Shown here piece by piece: positions 51,422 through 59,445 of a DNA stretch of 64,000 bases. A program made the position numbers and the translations under genes. The stretch covers positions 1 through 64,000 of the forward strand of contig JBKHYJ010000010.1 in the NCBI GenBank assembly GCA_046565505.1, given 5' to 3'. Origin of the DNA: JBKHYJ01 sp046565505. GTDB lineage: Bacteria > Acidobacteriota > Blastocatellia > UBA7656. Under the pieces are notes generated by a model, which was given only the letters and a program-made list of their open reading frames with translations, did not search any database and had not been told where the DNA came from. Each line of letters opens with the position of its first letter. Positions within the stretch are counted from its first letter, which is position 1.

Positions 51422-54226
51422 ATGTCCCGTGTTCGCGTGAGCCTGGATGGGCTTTGGGACTTCATCCCAGACCCGCGCCAGGAATTTTCACACGAAAGCC
51501 TTCAAAAGGCGGGCACGCCGCGCAGCGTCCGCGTGCCGGGCCCGTGGCAGGCCCAGTTTGAAGACCTGCGCCATTATAGCGGCGTGGCATGGTACAGGCG
51601 CAGCTTCGAGCTTGGGCATATGGCCCTGGAGCCCGTCGCCCCTTCCCCCATCCACGTAGTCCATTTCGGGGCCGTCGATTATCACGCAACCGTCTGGCTC
51701 AACGGCCGCCTCATAGGTGAGCACGAGGGCGGCTACCTGCCATTCGAGATGCCGCTCGAAGACGCGCTCAATTGGGCCGGCAATAACGAGCTTGTCGTGC
51801 GCGTAATCGACCCGGGCGACCACCGCGAGCTATTCCCCCAATTCGCCTTCTCCGAGATACCGCACGGCAAACAGAGCTGGTACGGCCCGATAAGCGGAAT
51901 CTGGCAGAGCGTATACGTCGAAGTCCGCCACGACACGCACGTGAGGCGCTTGCATGTCACGCCGGATGTCGCGAACGGCCAAGCCCACGTCGACCTGTCG
52001 CTCAACAGGCCCGCCGAGCGCCCGCTCGGCCTGCGGCTCACGGTGACCGACCCTCTGGGCAAGCAGTACGCCCACAGTTTCGTAATCGAGAAGGGCGCGG
52101 ACCGCCACCAGGCGGCCGTGCACATCCCAGACCCGCTGCTGTGGGACACGCACAGCCCCCACCTCTACCGCTTGGAAGCCGCCCTCGTCGAAGAGGGGAC
52201 GGCCGGCCGGAAGGTCGATTCGCTGGCGGCCGATTTCGGGATGCGCAGCATCTCCACGTCGGCCGACGGGCACCTCATGCTTAACGACCGCATACTGTAC
52301 CTGCGCGGCGCGCTCGACCAGGACTACTACCCGGACATGATCTACACGCCTTTCAGCGACGCGGAGCTGAACGAGCAATTCGTGAAGGCCCGGCGGCTGG
52401 GGTTGAACTGCCTGCGGACGCACATCAAGATAACAGACCCGCGCTATTACGACGCCGCCGACCGCGCGGGCGTGTTGATATGGACGGAGCTTCCCAACTG
52501 GGAGAACCTCACGGCCAGGGTCAAGGAGCGCGCGCGGGAAACGCTCACGGGCATGGTGGAGCGTGACTGGAATCACCCCTCGATAATCATATGGACGATT
52601 ATAAACGAGGGGTGGGGGGTGGACCTCGCGGTCAACGCGGAGCACAGGGCGTGGCTGGCCGAGACCTACGACTACCTTAAGCAGCTCGACCCGCACCGGC
52701 TCGTCGTCGGCAATTCCGCCTGCATCACGAATTTCCATGTCGTCACGGACATCGAAGACTTTCATAACTACTATTCGATACCCGACCATTATCAAAAATG
52801 GCGCGCGTGGGTGGAGACTTTCGCCGCGAGGCCCCCGTGGACGTTCGCGCACGCTTACAGGGACATAGACTCGTGGCGCGAATTCTTGCGCGACCCGTGG
52901 AAGGCCGTGCCCCGCACGCCCGCGCCCGAAGTGCGCCGCAGCGGCCGCGAGCCGATAGTGGTCTCCGAATTCGGTAACTGGGGCCTGCCCGACGTTGATA
53001 AGCTGCGCAGTTGTTACGGGGGCGAGGACCCCTGGTGGTTCGAGACGGGGACGGAATGGGGCGAGGGGGCCGTCTACCCACACGGCGCGACGGAGCGGTT
53101 CAAGAGGTGGCACCTGGATAAAGTCTTCCCGACCTTCTCCGACCTCGCCTCGGCGAGCCAGCGCATGCAGTACTGCGCCCTGAAGTATCAGATCGAGCAG
53201 ATACGCCGCCACCCTAGCATCGTGGGTTACATCATCACGGAATTCACTGACGTGCACTGGGAGTCGAACGGGCTGCTCGACATCTGCCGCAACCCGAAGA
53301 GCTTTTACGACGTGATAGCGGACATAAACAGCGCGGACGCGATCGTGCCGGGCTGGAAGCGCGTCGCTTACTGGGAAGGCGAGCAGTGCCAGGTGGACCT
53401 CTCTTTGTCACACTTCTCGAACCACGACCTGGCCGGCTCGCGCCTGGAGTGGCACCTCGATTTAGAGCCCGACATACGCGGCTCTTTCGGTGGCCTCGCC
53501 CCGAGGGCCGCCCAGATTACGGCTATCGGCGCGATACGCTTCAAAGTCCCGGCGGCGGGCAGGGGCGTTCGCGCGCGGCTGATCTTTCACCTCCTCGACG
53601 CCGGCGGCTCCGCCGTCACACGCAACCACCTGGAGCTGTACTTCTTTGATCGCGCGGCGGGCAGAGCGGCCGAGACTGTTTTGTCGGCCCCCCCGCGGCT
53701 CGGCAAAAAGCTACAGGCCCTCGGATACAAATTGACTGACCGCCTGGATGACGCCGACCTCGCCATCGTCGATAAGATGACGGACGAGTTCCGCTGGTAC
53801 GTGCAGAATGGCGGCCGAGTGCTGTGGCTGGCCAATACGAAGAACTCGCAGCAGACCTACCTCGGGAGCGTCGAGATAGCCGAGCGCCAGGGCCGCCGCT
53901 GGCAGGGCGATTGGGCCAGCAACATGAACTGGATCCGGCAGGACCAGATGTTTAAGAACATCCCGACGGGCGGGCTGGTCGATTTCGCCTTCGCGGACCT
54001 GACGCCCGAACATGTAATAACAGGCTTGAGCCCCAGGGACTTCGCCTCGGACGTTCATGCGGGGCTATTCGTGGGGTGGCTTCACCACATCGTGGCCCTT
54101 GTGGCCGAGCGCTGCTACGGCAATGGGCGGCTGTTGATATCCACTTTCCGCCTGCTCAACCAGAAGCCGGCACACCCGGTCGCTGCCATCATGCTACGCG
54201 ACATGATCTTACACCTCTTACGATAA
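51422..54226 (+). CDS. GH2-family glycosidase with extra C-terminal domain
   Basis: 934-residue sugar-cleaving enzyme of the beta-galactosidase/glucuronidase/mannosidase type. The sugar-binding sandwich comes first, then the immunoglobulin-like domain (about 185-290) and the barrel with acid/base Glu396 (IINEGWG) and nucleophile Glu516 (VVSEFGNWG). A C-terminal region of about 250 residues lies beyond the barrel. No signal peptide, so it acts in the cytoplasm. GGAG precedes the ATG. It shares a transcript with the GH1-RmlD fusion. Confidence 0.9.
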   Translation: MSRVRVSLDGLWDFIPDPRQEFSHESLQKAGTPRSVRVPGPWQAQFEDLRHYSGVAWYRRSFELGHMALEPVAPSPIHVVHFGAVDYHATVWLNGRLIGEHEGGYLPFEMPLEDALNWAGNNELVVRVIDPGDHRELFPQFAFSEIPHGKQSWYGPISGIWQSVYVEVRHDTHVRRLHVTPDVANGQAHVDLSLNRPAERPLGLRLTVTDPLGKQYAHSFVIEKGADRHQAAVHIPDPLLWDTHSPHLYRLEAALVEEGTAGRKVDSLAADFGMRSISTSADGHLMLNDRILYLRGALDQDYYPDMIYTPFSDAELNEQFVKARRLGLNCLRTHIKITDPRYYDAADRAGVLIWTELPNWENLTARVKERARETLTGMVERDWNHPSIIIWTIINEGWGVDLAVNAEHRAWLAETYDYLKQLDPHRLVVGNSACITNFHVVTDIEDFHNYYSIPDHYQKWRAWVETFAARPPWTFAHAYRDIDSWREFLRDPWKAVPRTPAPEVRRSGREPIVVSEFGNWGLPDVDKLRSCYGGEDPWWFETGTEWGEGAVYPHGATERFKRWHLDKVFPTFSDLASASQRMQYCALKYQIEQIRRHPSIVGYIITEFTDVHWESNGLLDICRNPKSFYDVIADINSADAIVPGWKRVAYWEGEQCQVDLSLSHFSNHDLAGSRLEWHLDLEPDIRGSFGGLAPRAAQITAIGAIRFKVPAAGRGVRARLIFHLLDAGGSAVTRNHLELYFFDRAAGRAAETVLSAPPRLGKKLQALGYKLTDRLDDADLAIVDKMTDEFRWYVQNGGRVLWLANTKNSQQTYLGSVEIAERQGRRWQGDWASNMNWIRQDQMFKNIPTGGLVDFAFADLTPEHVITGLSPRDFASDVHAGLFVGWLHHIVALVAERCYGNGRLLISTFRLLNQKPAHPVAAIMLRDMILHLLR

Positions 54227-54405
54227 ATGCGCGCCGGGCGAGACTTCAGCCCGGCCGACGACACCGAGCCGCAGGCCGGTGACCCGCCCGCCGCATTGCT
54301 GATACAATAGAGGTAAGTGGGGCGCGAATGGGCGCGGCCGGCGCTCACCCGCACCCCCTTCTTATTTCGCATGACAGCTGAATGGCCTTCTCAATTAGTC
54401 GCGTA

Positions 54406-54434
54406 TTGAAAAAAAGAGCCCTTGATATTAAAGT
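54406..54434 (+). promoter_or_regulatory. shared upstream element, copy 1
   Basis: TTGAAA at 54406-54411, 16-nt spacer, TTAAAGT at 54428-54434, 31 nt before the kinase start. The same layout occurs before the pseudokinase gene (59383-59411). Confidence 0.55.
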
Positions 54435-54465
54435 GACCTGAGGCGCTCAACACCCTGAAGTTAAA

Positions 54466-57399
54466 ATGATTCCAGAGATAATATCCCATTACAGAATCAT
54501 CAAGAAGATCGGCGCGGGCGGGATGGGCGAGGTCTACCTCGCCGAAGATACGCGCCTGGGGCGGCGCGTCGCCCTCAAGATCCTTTCCCCCGAATTTACG
54601 AGCGACGAGGAGCGGCTGCGCCGCTTCGAGCAGGAGGCGCGCGCCGCCTCGGCCCTCAATCACCCGAACATCATCACCATACATGAAGTCGGCGTGGACA
54701 AAGACACACACTTCATCGCCACGGAGTTTATCGAAGGCGAGACCCTCAGGCGGCGGCTCGCCGGCGCGAGGATGAGCTTGCGAGAAGCCCTGGACGTTGC
54801 CATCCAGGTGGCGGGCGCCCTGGACGCCGCCCACCGCGCCGGCATAGTGCACCGCGACGTGAAGCCCGAGAATATAATGCTGCGGCCAGACGGCTACGTT
54901 AAGGTGTTGGACTTCGGGATAGTCAAGCTAACAGAACAATTCACCGAGCAGCAGTCCGCCTACTCGGTCGCGCCCGAAGAGCCGACCGTGATGCTCGTCA
55001 ATACGGACGCCAACATGGTGATGGGCAGCCCGAGCTACATGTCGCCCGAGCAGGCGCGTGGGTTAAAGGTGGACGCGCGGACGGACATATTCAGCCTCGG
55101 CGTCGTCATGTACGAGATGGTGGCCGGCAAGCGCCCCTTCGACGGGCAGACGGCGAGCGACGTGATCGCGGCCGTCCTCGACCGCAACCCGCCGTCGCTC
55201 GCGCGCTTCATGAGCGGGGCGTCCGAGGCGTTAGAGTGGATAGTGCTGAAGGCGCTCAGAAAGAACAGGGAGGAGCGTTACCAGTCCGCGCGCGGACTTC
55301 TCAACGACCTGCGCGCCTTAAAACAGCGGTTCGAGTTCGAGGTCGAGCTTGAACGCTCAGTCAACCCGGGCCCCGTGACCACCGTGCGCGTCGCGCATTC
55401 GGCGGTCACCACCGTCAAGGAACTGGCCGCCGAAAGCGACGAGATAATCGCCGCGCCTACGCTTTCGAGCGCCGAATACCTGGTCACGGAATTCAAGCGC
55501 CACAAGAAGGCCGTGGGCTTAATCGTCATGTCGCTCGTGCTGGCTCTGGCCGCCGCCTGGTTTTTCCTTTCGAGGCCGCAGGTCCTGACCGAACGCGATA
55601 CGGTCTTGCTCGCGGACTTCACCAACGCGACGGGCGACGCGATGTTCGACCAGACGTTGAGGCAGGCGCTCGCGGTGCAACTGGAGCAATCGCCCTTCTT
55701 GAACATCTTCTCGGACGAGCGGATCAGGGAGACCCTGCGCTACATGAGCCGCTCTCCCGAAGAGCGGTTGACCGTGCCCGTCGCGCGCGAAATATGCCAG
55801 CGGCAGGGCCTGAAAGCGCTGCTGACCGGCTCGATATCGAGCCTCGGGGCCCACTACGTCATCTCGCTGGCGGCGATGAATGCTTACACGGGCGACGTGA
55901 TAGCGCGCGAGCAGGTCGAGGCCGAAAATAAAGAGCAGGTGCTGCGGGCGCTAGGCACCGCGGCCACGAAGCTGCGCGAGAGGCTGGGCGAGTCGCTCAG
56001 GATGGTCGAGAAGTTCGACGCCCCGATTGAGCAGGCCACGACCTCTTCGCTCGAAGCGTTGAAGGCGTTCTCGCTGGGCAACGAGCAGCAGAACAGGTCG
56101 AAGTACCTCGAAGCCATCCCGTTTTACAAGCGCGCCATCGAGCTCGACCCGGACTTCGCGCTCGCCTACACGCGCCTCGCCGTGGCCTACGACAACAGCA
56201 GGCAGCCGGAACTCGCCGCCGAGTACGCGACGAAAGCCTTCGAGCTGCGCGAGCGCGTGAGCGAGCGCGAGCGGCACTTCATATCGTGGCGGTATTACAG
56301 CAGCACGACGCACGAGGTAGACAAGACCATCGAGGTGCTCGAATTGTGGAAGCAGACATACCCGCGCGACATAGAGCCGCACAACACGCTCGCCTTCCAT
56401 TACACGCAGGTCGGCCAGTTCAACAAGGCCATAGAGGAGGCGCGCGAAGCCATCAGGCTGAACCCCTCGCGCCCGCAGCCTTATTCCAACCTCGCGCTCG
56501 CGCTGATGTGCCTGAACCGCTTTGACGAGGCGAAGGAGGTCTACCAGCAGGCGCAGGCGCAGAACCTTGACACGACGCCTTTTCACTATGGGCTTTACCT
56601 GATCGCTTTTGCGCAGGGCGACGCGGCGGGGGCGAAACAGAACCTGGACTGGATGAGCGGGAAGTCTAACGAGTACGAGGCGCTCGACTGGCAGGCCAAG
56701 ACGAGTTCGTTCGCCGGGCAACTGCGCAGGGCGAGGGAGCTGTCCCGGAACGCTATCGACCTGGCGAGCCGTGCGGGCTTGAACGAGCTGGCCGCGCAGT
56801 TTCGCGCGCGCGCGCGGCTCAGGGCCGCGGCCGCGGGCGCCTGCGACGAGCCGGCCGACGACCCCCCGAACCCCGCCGCTTCCGAAAGGACAGGCAGTTC
56901 AGTGGTAGAAGAGTCGCTAGGGCTCGCCCTGTGCGGGCAGCCGTCGCAGGCGCAGTCTCTCATCGACGAACAGAGCAGGCGGTTCCCCAAAGACACCCTG
57001 CTCAACGCGGTCTGGATTCCGACCGTCAGGGCGGTCGGCGAGATCAACCGGAATAACCCCGCGCAGGCGATTCAATTATTGCAGGCCGCGGGCCGTTACG
57101 AGATGGGGTACGCGGCGGGCTTCTGGCCCACGTACGTGCGCGGTCTGGCCTACCTGCGCAGCCGCGCGGGGGCCGAAGCGGCGGCCGAGTTCCAAAGGAT
57201 TCTGAATAACCGCGGCGTGAATATTAACTCTAACCTGTATTCGCTCTCGTACCTGGGGCTTGCTCGCGCGACGACTCTTATGGGAGACAGGGCTAAGGCC
57301 CGCAACATGTACGAAGATTTCTTCAAGCTCTGGAAGGATTCCGACCCGGACGTGCCCGCGCTCCAGCAGGCCAAGCAAGAGTACGAGAAGCTGAGATAA
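54466..57399 (+). CDS. membrane Ser/Thr protein kinase with TPR tail
   Basis: 977-residue Hanks-type kinase. The catalytic residues are all present: glycine loop GAGGMG (16-21), Lys38 in VALK, alpha-C Glu57, HRD Asp131 in VHRDVKPEN and DFG Asp149, then the MSPEQ activation-segment end. A juxtamembrane region is followed by one helix (about 349-368), then a TolB/FlgO-like domain (about 370-520) and tandem TPRs (about 535-970), on the opposite side of the membrane from the kinase. It is a sensor kinase of the type common in Acidobacteriota. Confidence 0.95.
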   Translation: MIPEIISHYRIIKKIGAGGMGEVYLAEDTRLGRRVALKILSPEFTSDEERLRRFEQEARAASALNHPNIITIHEVGVDKDTHFIATEFIEGETLRRRLAGARMSLREALDVAIQVAGALDAAHRAGIVHRDVKPENIMLRPDGYVKVLDFGIVKLTEQFTEQQSAYSVAPEEPTVMLVNTDANMVMGSPSYMSPEQARGLKVDARTDIFSLGVVMYEMVAGKRPFDGQTASDVIAAVLDRNPPSLARFMSGASEALEWIVLKALRKNREERYQSARGLLNDLRALKQRFEFEVELERSVNPGPVTTVRVAHSAVTTVKELAAESDEIIAAPTLSSAEYLVTEFKRHKKAVGLIVMSLVLALAAAWFFLSRPQVLTERDTVLLADFTNATGDAMFDQTLRQALAVQLEQSPFLNIFSDERIRETLRYMSRSPEERLTVPVAREICQRQGLKALLTGSISSLGAHYVISLAAMNAYTGDVIAREQVEAENKEQVLRALGTAATKLRERLGESLRMVEKFDAPIEQATTSSLEALKAFSLGNEQQNRSKYLEAIPFYKRAIELDPDFALAYTRLAVAYDNSRQPELAAEYATKAFELRERVSERERHFISWRYYSSTTHEVDKTIEVLELWKQTYPRDIEPHNTLAFHYTQVGQFNKAIEEAREAIRLNPSRPQPYSNLALALMCLNRFDEAKEVYQQAQAQNLDTTPFHYGLYLIAFAQGDAAGAKQNLDWMSGKSNEYEALDWQAKTSSFAGQLRRARELSRNAIDLASRAGLNELAAQFRARARLRAAAAGACDEPADDPPNPAASERTGSSVVEESLGLALCGQPSQAQSLIDEQSRRFPKDTLLNAVWIPTVRAVGEINRNNPAQAIQLLQAAGRYEMGYAAGFWPTYVRGLAYLRSRAGAEAAAEFQRILNNRGVNINSNLYSLSYLGLARATTLMGDRAKARNMYEDFFKLWKDSDPDVPALQQAKQEYEKLR

Positions 57400-57405
57400 T
57401 TTTAT

Positions 57406-57470
57406 AGAAGCGATCCCCCGGGGGAGTTATTTTCCGAGGCGGAGAATACACGGGGCTTACTATCGCTTCT
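57406..57470 (+). other. structured intergenic element
   Basis: AGAAGCGAT (57406-57414) pairs with ATCGCTTCT (57462-57470). Inside are the CCCCCGGGGG palindrome (57415-57424) and a small TCCG/CGGA hairpin (57433-57443). It lies just after the kinase stop and 40 nt before the next gene, so it may be a terminator, an RNA processing site or a leader structure. Confidence 0.45.
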
Positions 57471-57509
57471 CGGTCGGCAGGCAGAATGTAAAGAGTAAGG
57501 AAGGTGAAT

Positions 57510-58610
57510 ATGAGAGAGAAGTCTTACACGGATGTGATTCGGCCTCTGGCCCGGGCGCTGCTCGCGGTCGCGCTCGCGGTCGCCGGCTCAGCGCCCGCGG
57601 GCGCGGCGGGGCCTTATTCTCAGCGGGCGACGGCACGGCAGCGGCAAACCAGGCCCGCCGAGCAGACCTGGCCCGCGCAGCAAGCCCCGGCCTCCGCCTA
57701 CGGCAAAGGCTACCAGAAAGGCTACGCGGACGGATTTGCCCAGGGCGAAGCGGACTGGCGTCAGGGGGTGCCGCGCGATTTTCAACGCTCCGACGCTTAC
57801 GCCCAGCGTGACCGCAGGTATGACCCGAGCCTCGCTTCGTCCGACGAATACGTACAGGCCTACGAGCTGGGGTTCGAGCTGGGCCACACGGATGGCTACT
57901 ACGGTCGCCCGCGCAACCCGGCCGAGCCGGCTAACGCGGCCGTGCTTGCGAAGGCGGCGGCGCTCGCGCAAGCGCAGAGGGAGCGGGAGCGCGAGGCGGG
58001 CGACGCCCGAAGAGATGAGCAGTCCCGCCCGCGAGAGATCAACCCTTCGCGCGAGATAGACCGGCCGCGCGGCTCCGGCCCGATTGACATCCCGGGCGAT
58101 ACGCGGCTGCAAATCAAATTGACCTCTCCCATCGGCACGAAGATAAGCCGCGTCGGCGACCGCTTCAAGGCCGTCGTCACTTCGCCGGCGAATTACGAGG
58201 GCGCGACCGTCGAGGGGCACATAGCTACGCTCAATCAATCGGGCCGGGTGAGCGGGAGGACCGAGATGGGCCTCGCCTTCGACAGCATCACGCTTCAGGA
58301 CGGCAGGAGCGCGCAGCTCAGCGCGGAGCTTGAGAGAGTGATCGAATCGGAGACCGTCAAGAAGGTTGACGAAGAAGGCAACGTCCAGACCGGGAGCCGC
58401 TCGAAGGAGTCGCAGGTGCGCGGCGGCGCGGGGGCGGCGGCCGGGGCCATCATCGGCGGGATCATCGGCGGGGGCAAAGGCGCCGTGCTGGGTGCCGTGC
58501 TCGGGGGCGCTGCCGGCGTAGGGACCGTCTACGTCGAAGGGACGAAGGAGCTAATCCTAGACCCCGGAACAGAGATGATTATTCGAACAGACAGGACTCG
58601 CCCGCGTTAG
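57510..58610 (+). CDS. exported YxxG-repeat and glycine-zipper protein
   Basis: 366 residues. A signal peptide (LARALLAVALAVAGSAPAGAAG) is followed by Tyr/Gly repeats (YGKGYQKGYADGF, YELGFELGHTDGYYG) and a charged linker. A beta-rich middle has RLQIKLTSPIGTKISRVG, and a C-terminal glycine zipper (AGAIIGGIIGGGKGAVLGAVLGG) is likely to insert in or span a membrane. The ATG at 57510 follows AGGAAGG; a GTG six bases earlier is the alternative. It shares its repeat style with the protein at 289-1080. Confidence 0.78.
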   Translation: MREKSYTDVIRPLARALLAVALAVAGSAPAGAAGPYSQRATARQRQTRPAEQTWPAQQAPASAYGKGYQKGYADGFAQGEADWRQGVPRDFQRSDAYAQRDRRYDPSLASSDEYVQAYELGFELGHTDGYYGRPRNPAEPANAAVLAKAAALAQAQREREREAGDARRDEQSRPREINPSREIDRPRGSGPIDIPGDTRLQIKLTSPIGTKISRVGDRFKAVVTSPANYEGATVEGHIATLNQSGRVSGRTEMGLAFDSITLQDGRSAQLSAELERVIESETVKKVDEEGNVQTGSRSKESQVRGGAGAAAGAIIGGIIGGGKGAVLGAVLGGAAGVGTVYVEGTKELILDPGTEMIIRTDRTRPR

Positions 58611-58721
58611 GCGCGCGGCCCCATGCGTGTGAAGGCTTGCTCGGAGGCGGGCCACACCCGCCTCCGACCGGCGCGGCTCGGGACGTACGGCTTAGCCTGG
58701 GATGAGACCTGCGCCCCGCCG

Positions 58722-59255
58722 TCAGAGGCTCGGGGGGGCGATCTCCAGCTTGATGAAATTACCCTTATCTCGCGACGGCTCCCCGAGCTTGGCGACACGT
58801 CTCATGGGGACGCTGACCGCCACGACCGACTTTTCGTAAGGGTCCGGGTAGAGCTTCAGGCTGAGCCGCGCGTCGTCGATAGCAAGCCCGTCAGCCTCAT
58901 CTTGCGTCACGAAACCGACGATATGAACCGCGCCGTCGGCCAGCTTATGCGCCTCGAAGTTGCGAAACATTTTCTTGTCGAATAAGGGGACTTCTCTCTG
59001 AGGCGAGAATGTAAACCCGTAGACGCCGCCCGGCTGGTTATCGACGCCGAACCCCACCTCCTGACCTTCAACCAACCTCACGCCGTTGCGCGCGCGCAAG
59101 GATTCGAGCGCAACGTCGGCCGCCGGCGCGTCGGCAGGCGTTGTTTCTGTTTCAGGTGTCTCTTCCGCCGTCCGCTTAGGGCGGCCCGTCACGAGCCCCG
59201 CCGCGACGAGCGCAGACAGAAGAACACCGCCCGAGATGATCTCTGTAACGGCCAT
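58722..59255 (-). CDS. membrane-anchored protein of unknown function
   Basis: 177 residues. One N-terminal hydrophobic segment (IISGGVLLSALVAAGLVTG), a Glu/Thr/Pro-rich linker, then a beta-rich domain of about 120 residues with GQEVGFGVDNQPGGVYGFTF and SLKLYPDPYEKSVVAVSVP. GGAGAC precedes the ATG. It converges on the glycine-zipper gene and diverges from the pseudokinase gene. I do not recognise it. Confidence 0.7.
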   Translation of the reverse strand: MAVTEIISGGVLLSALVAAGLVTGRPKRTAEETPETETTPADAPAADVALESLRARNGVRLVEGQEVGFGVDNQPGGVYGFTFSPQREVPLFDKKMFRNFEAHKLADGAVHIVGFVTQDEADGLAIDDARLSLKLYPDPYEKSVVAVSVPMRRVAKLGEPSRDKGNFIKLEIAPPSL

Positions 59256-59382
59256 TGGCCTGTCTCCAGTTGTGTGAATTGAAACTACCTGCGCCTTATA
59301 TTAATTAGTCCGCGCGCCCGTTTCAAGCGCCTTTGCCGCCTCTTACGCGGCCTTCGATCTGATCGCCCCCGCGCCCGCGTTA

Positions 59383-59411
59383 TTGAAAAACGAAGCCTCA
59401 GTGATTAAAGT
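59383..59411 (+). promoter_or_regulatory. shared upstream element, copy 2
   Basis: TTGAAA at 59383-59388, 16-nt spacer, TTAAAGT at 59405-59411, 34 nt before the pseudokinase start. It matches the layout before the kinase gene at 54466. Confidence 0.55.
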
Positions 59412-59445
59412 TAATCATGCACGAGCGTCTAAGGTTAAAGGGTAA

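Noticed and set aside
51830..53257. 475-codon minus-strand frame
   Set aside because: Shadow of the GH2 gene, whose active-site motifs are on the plus strand.
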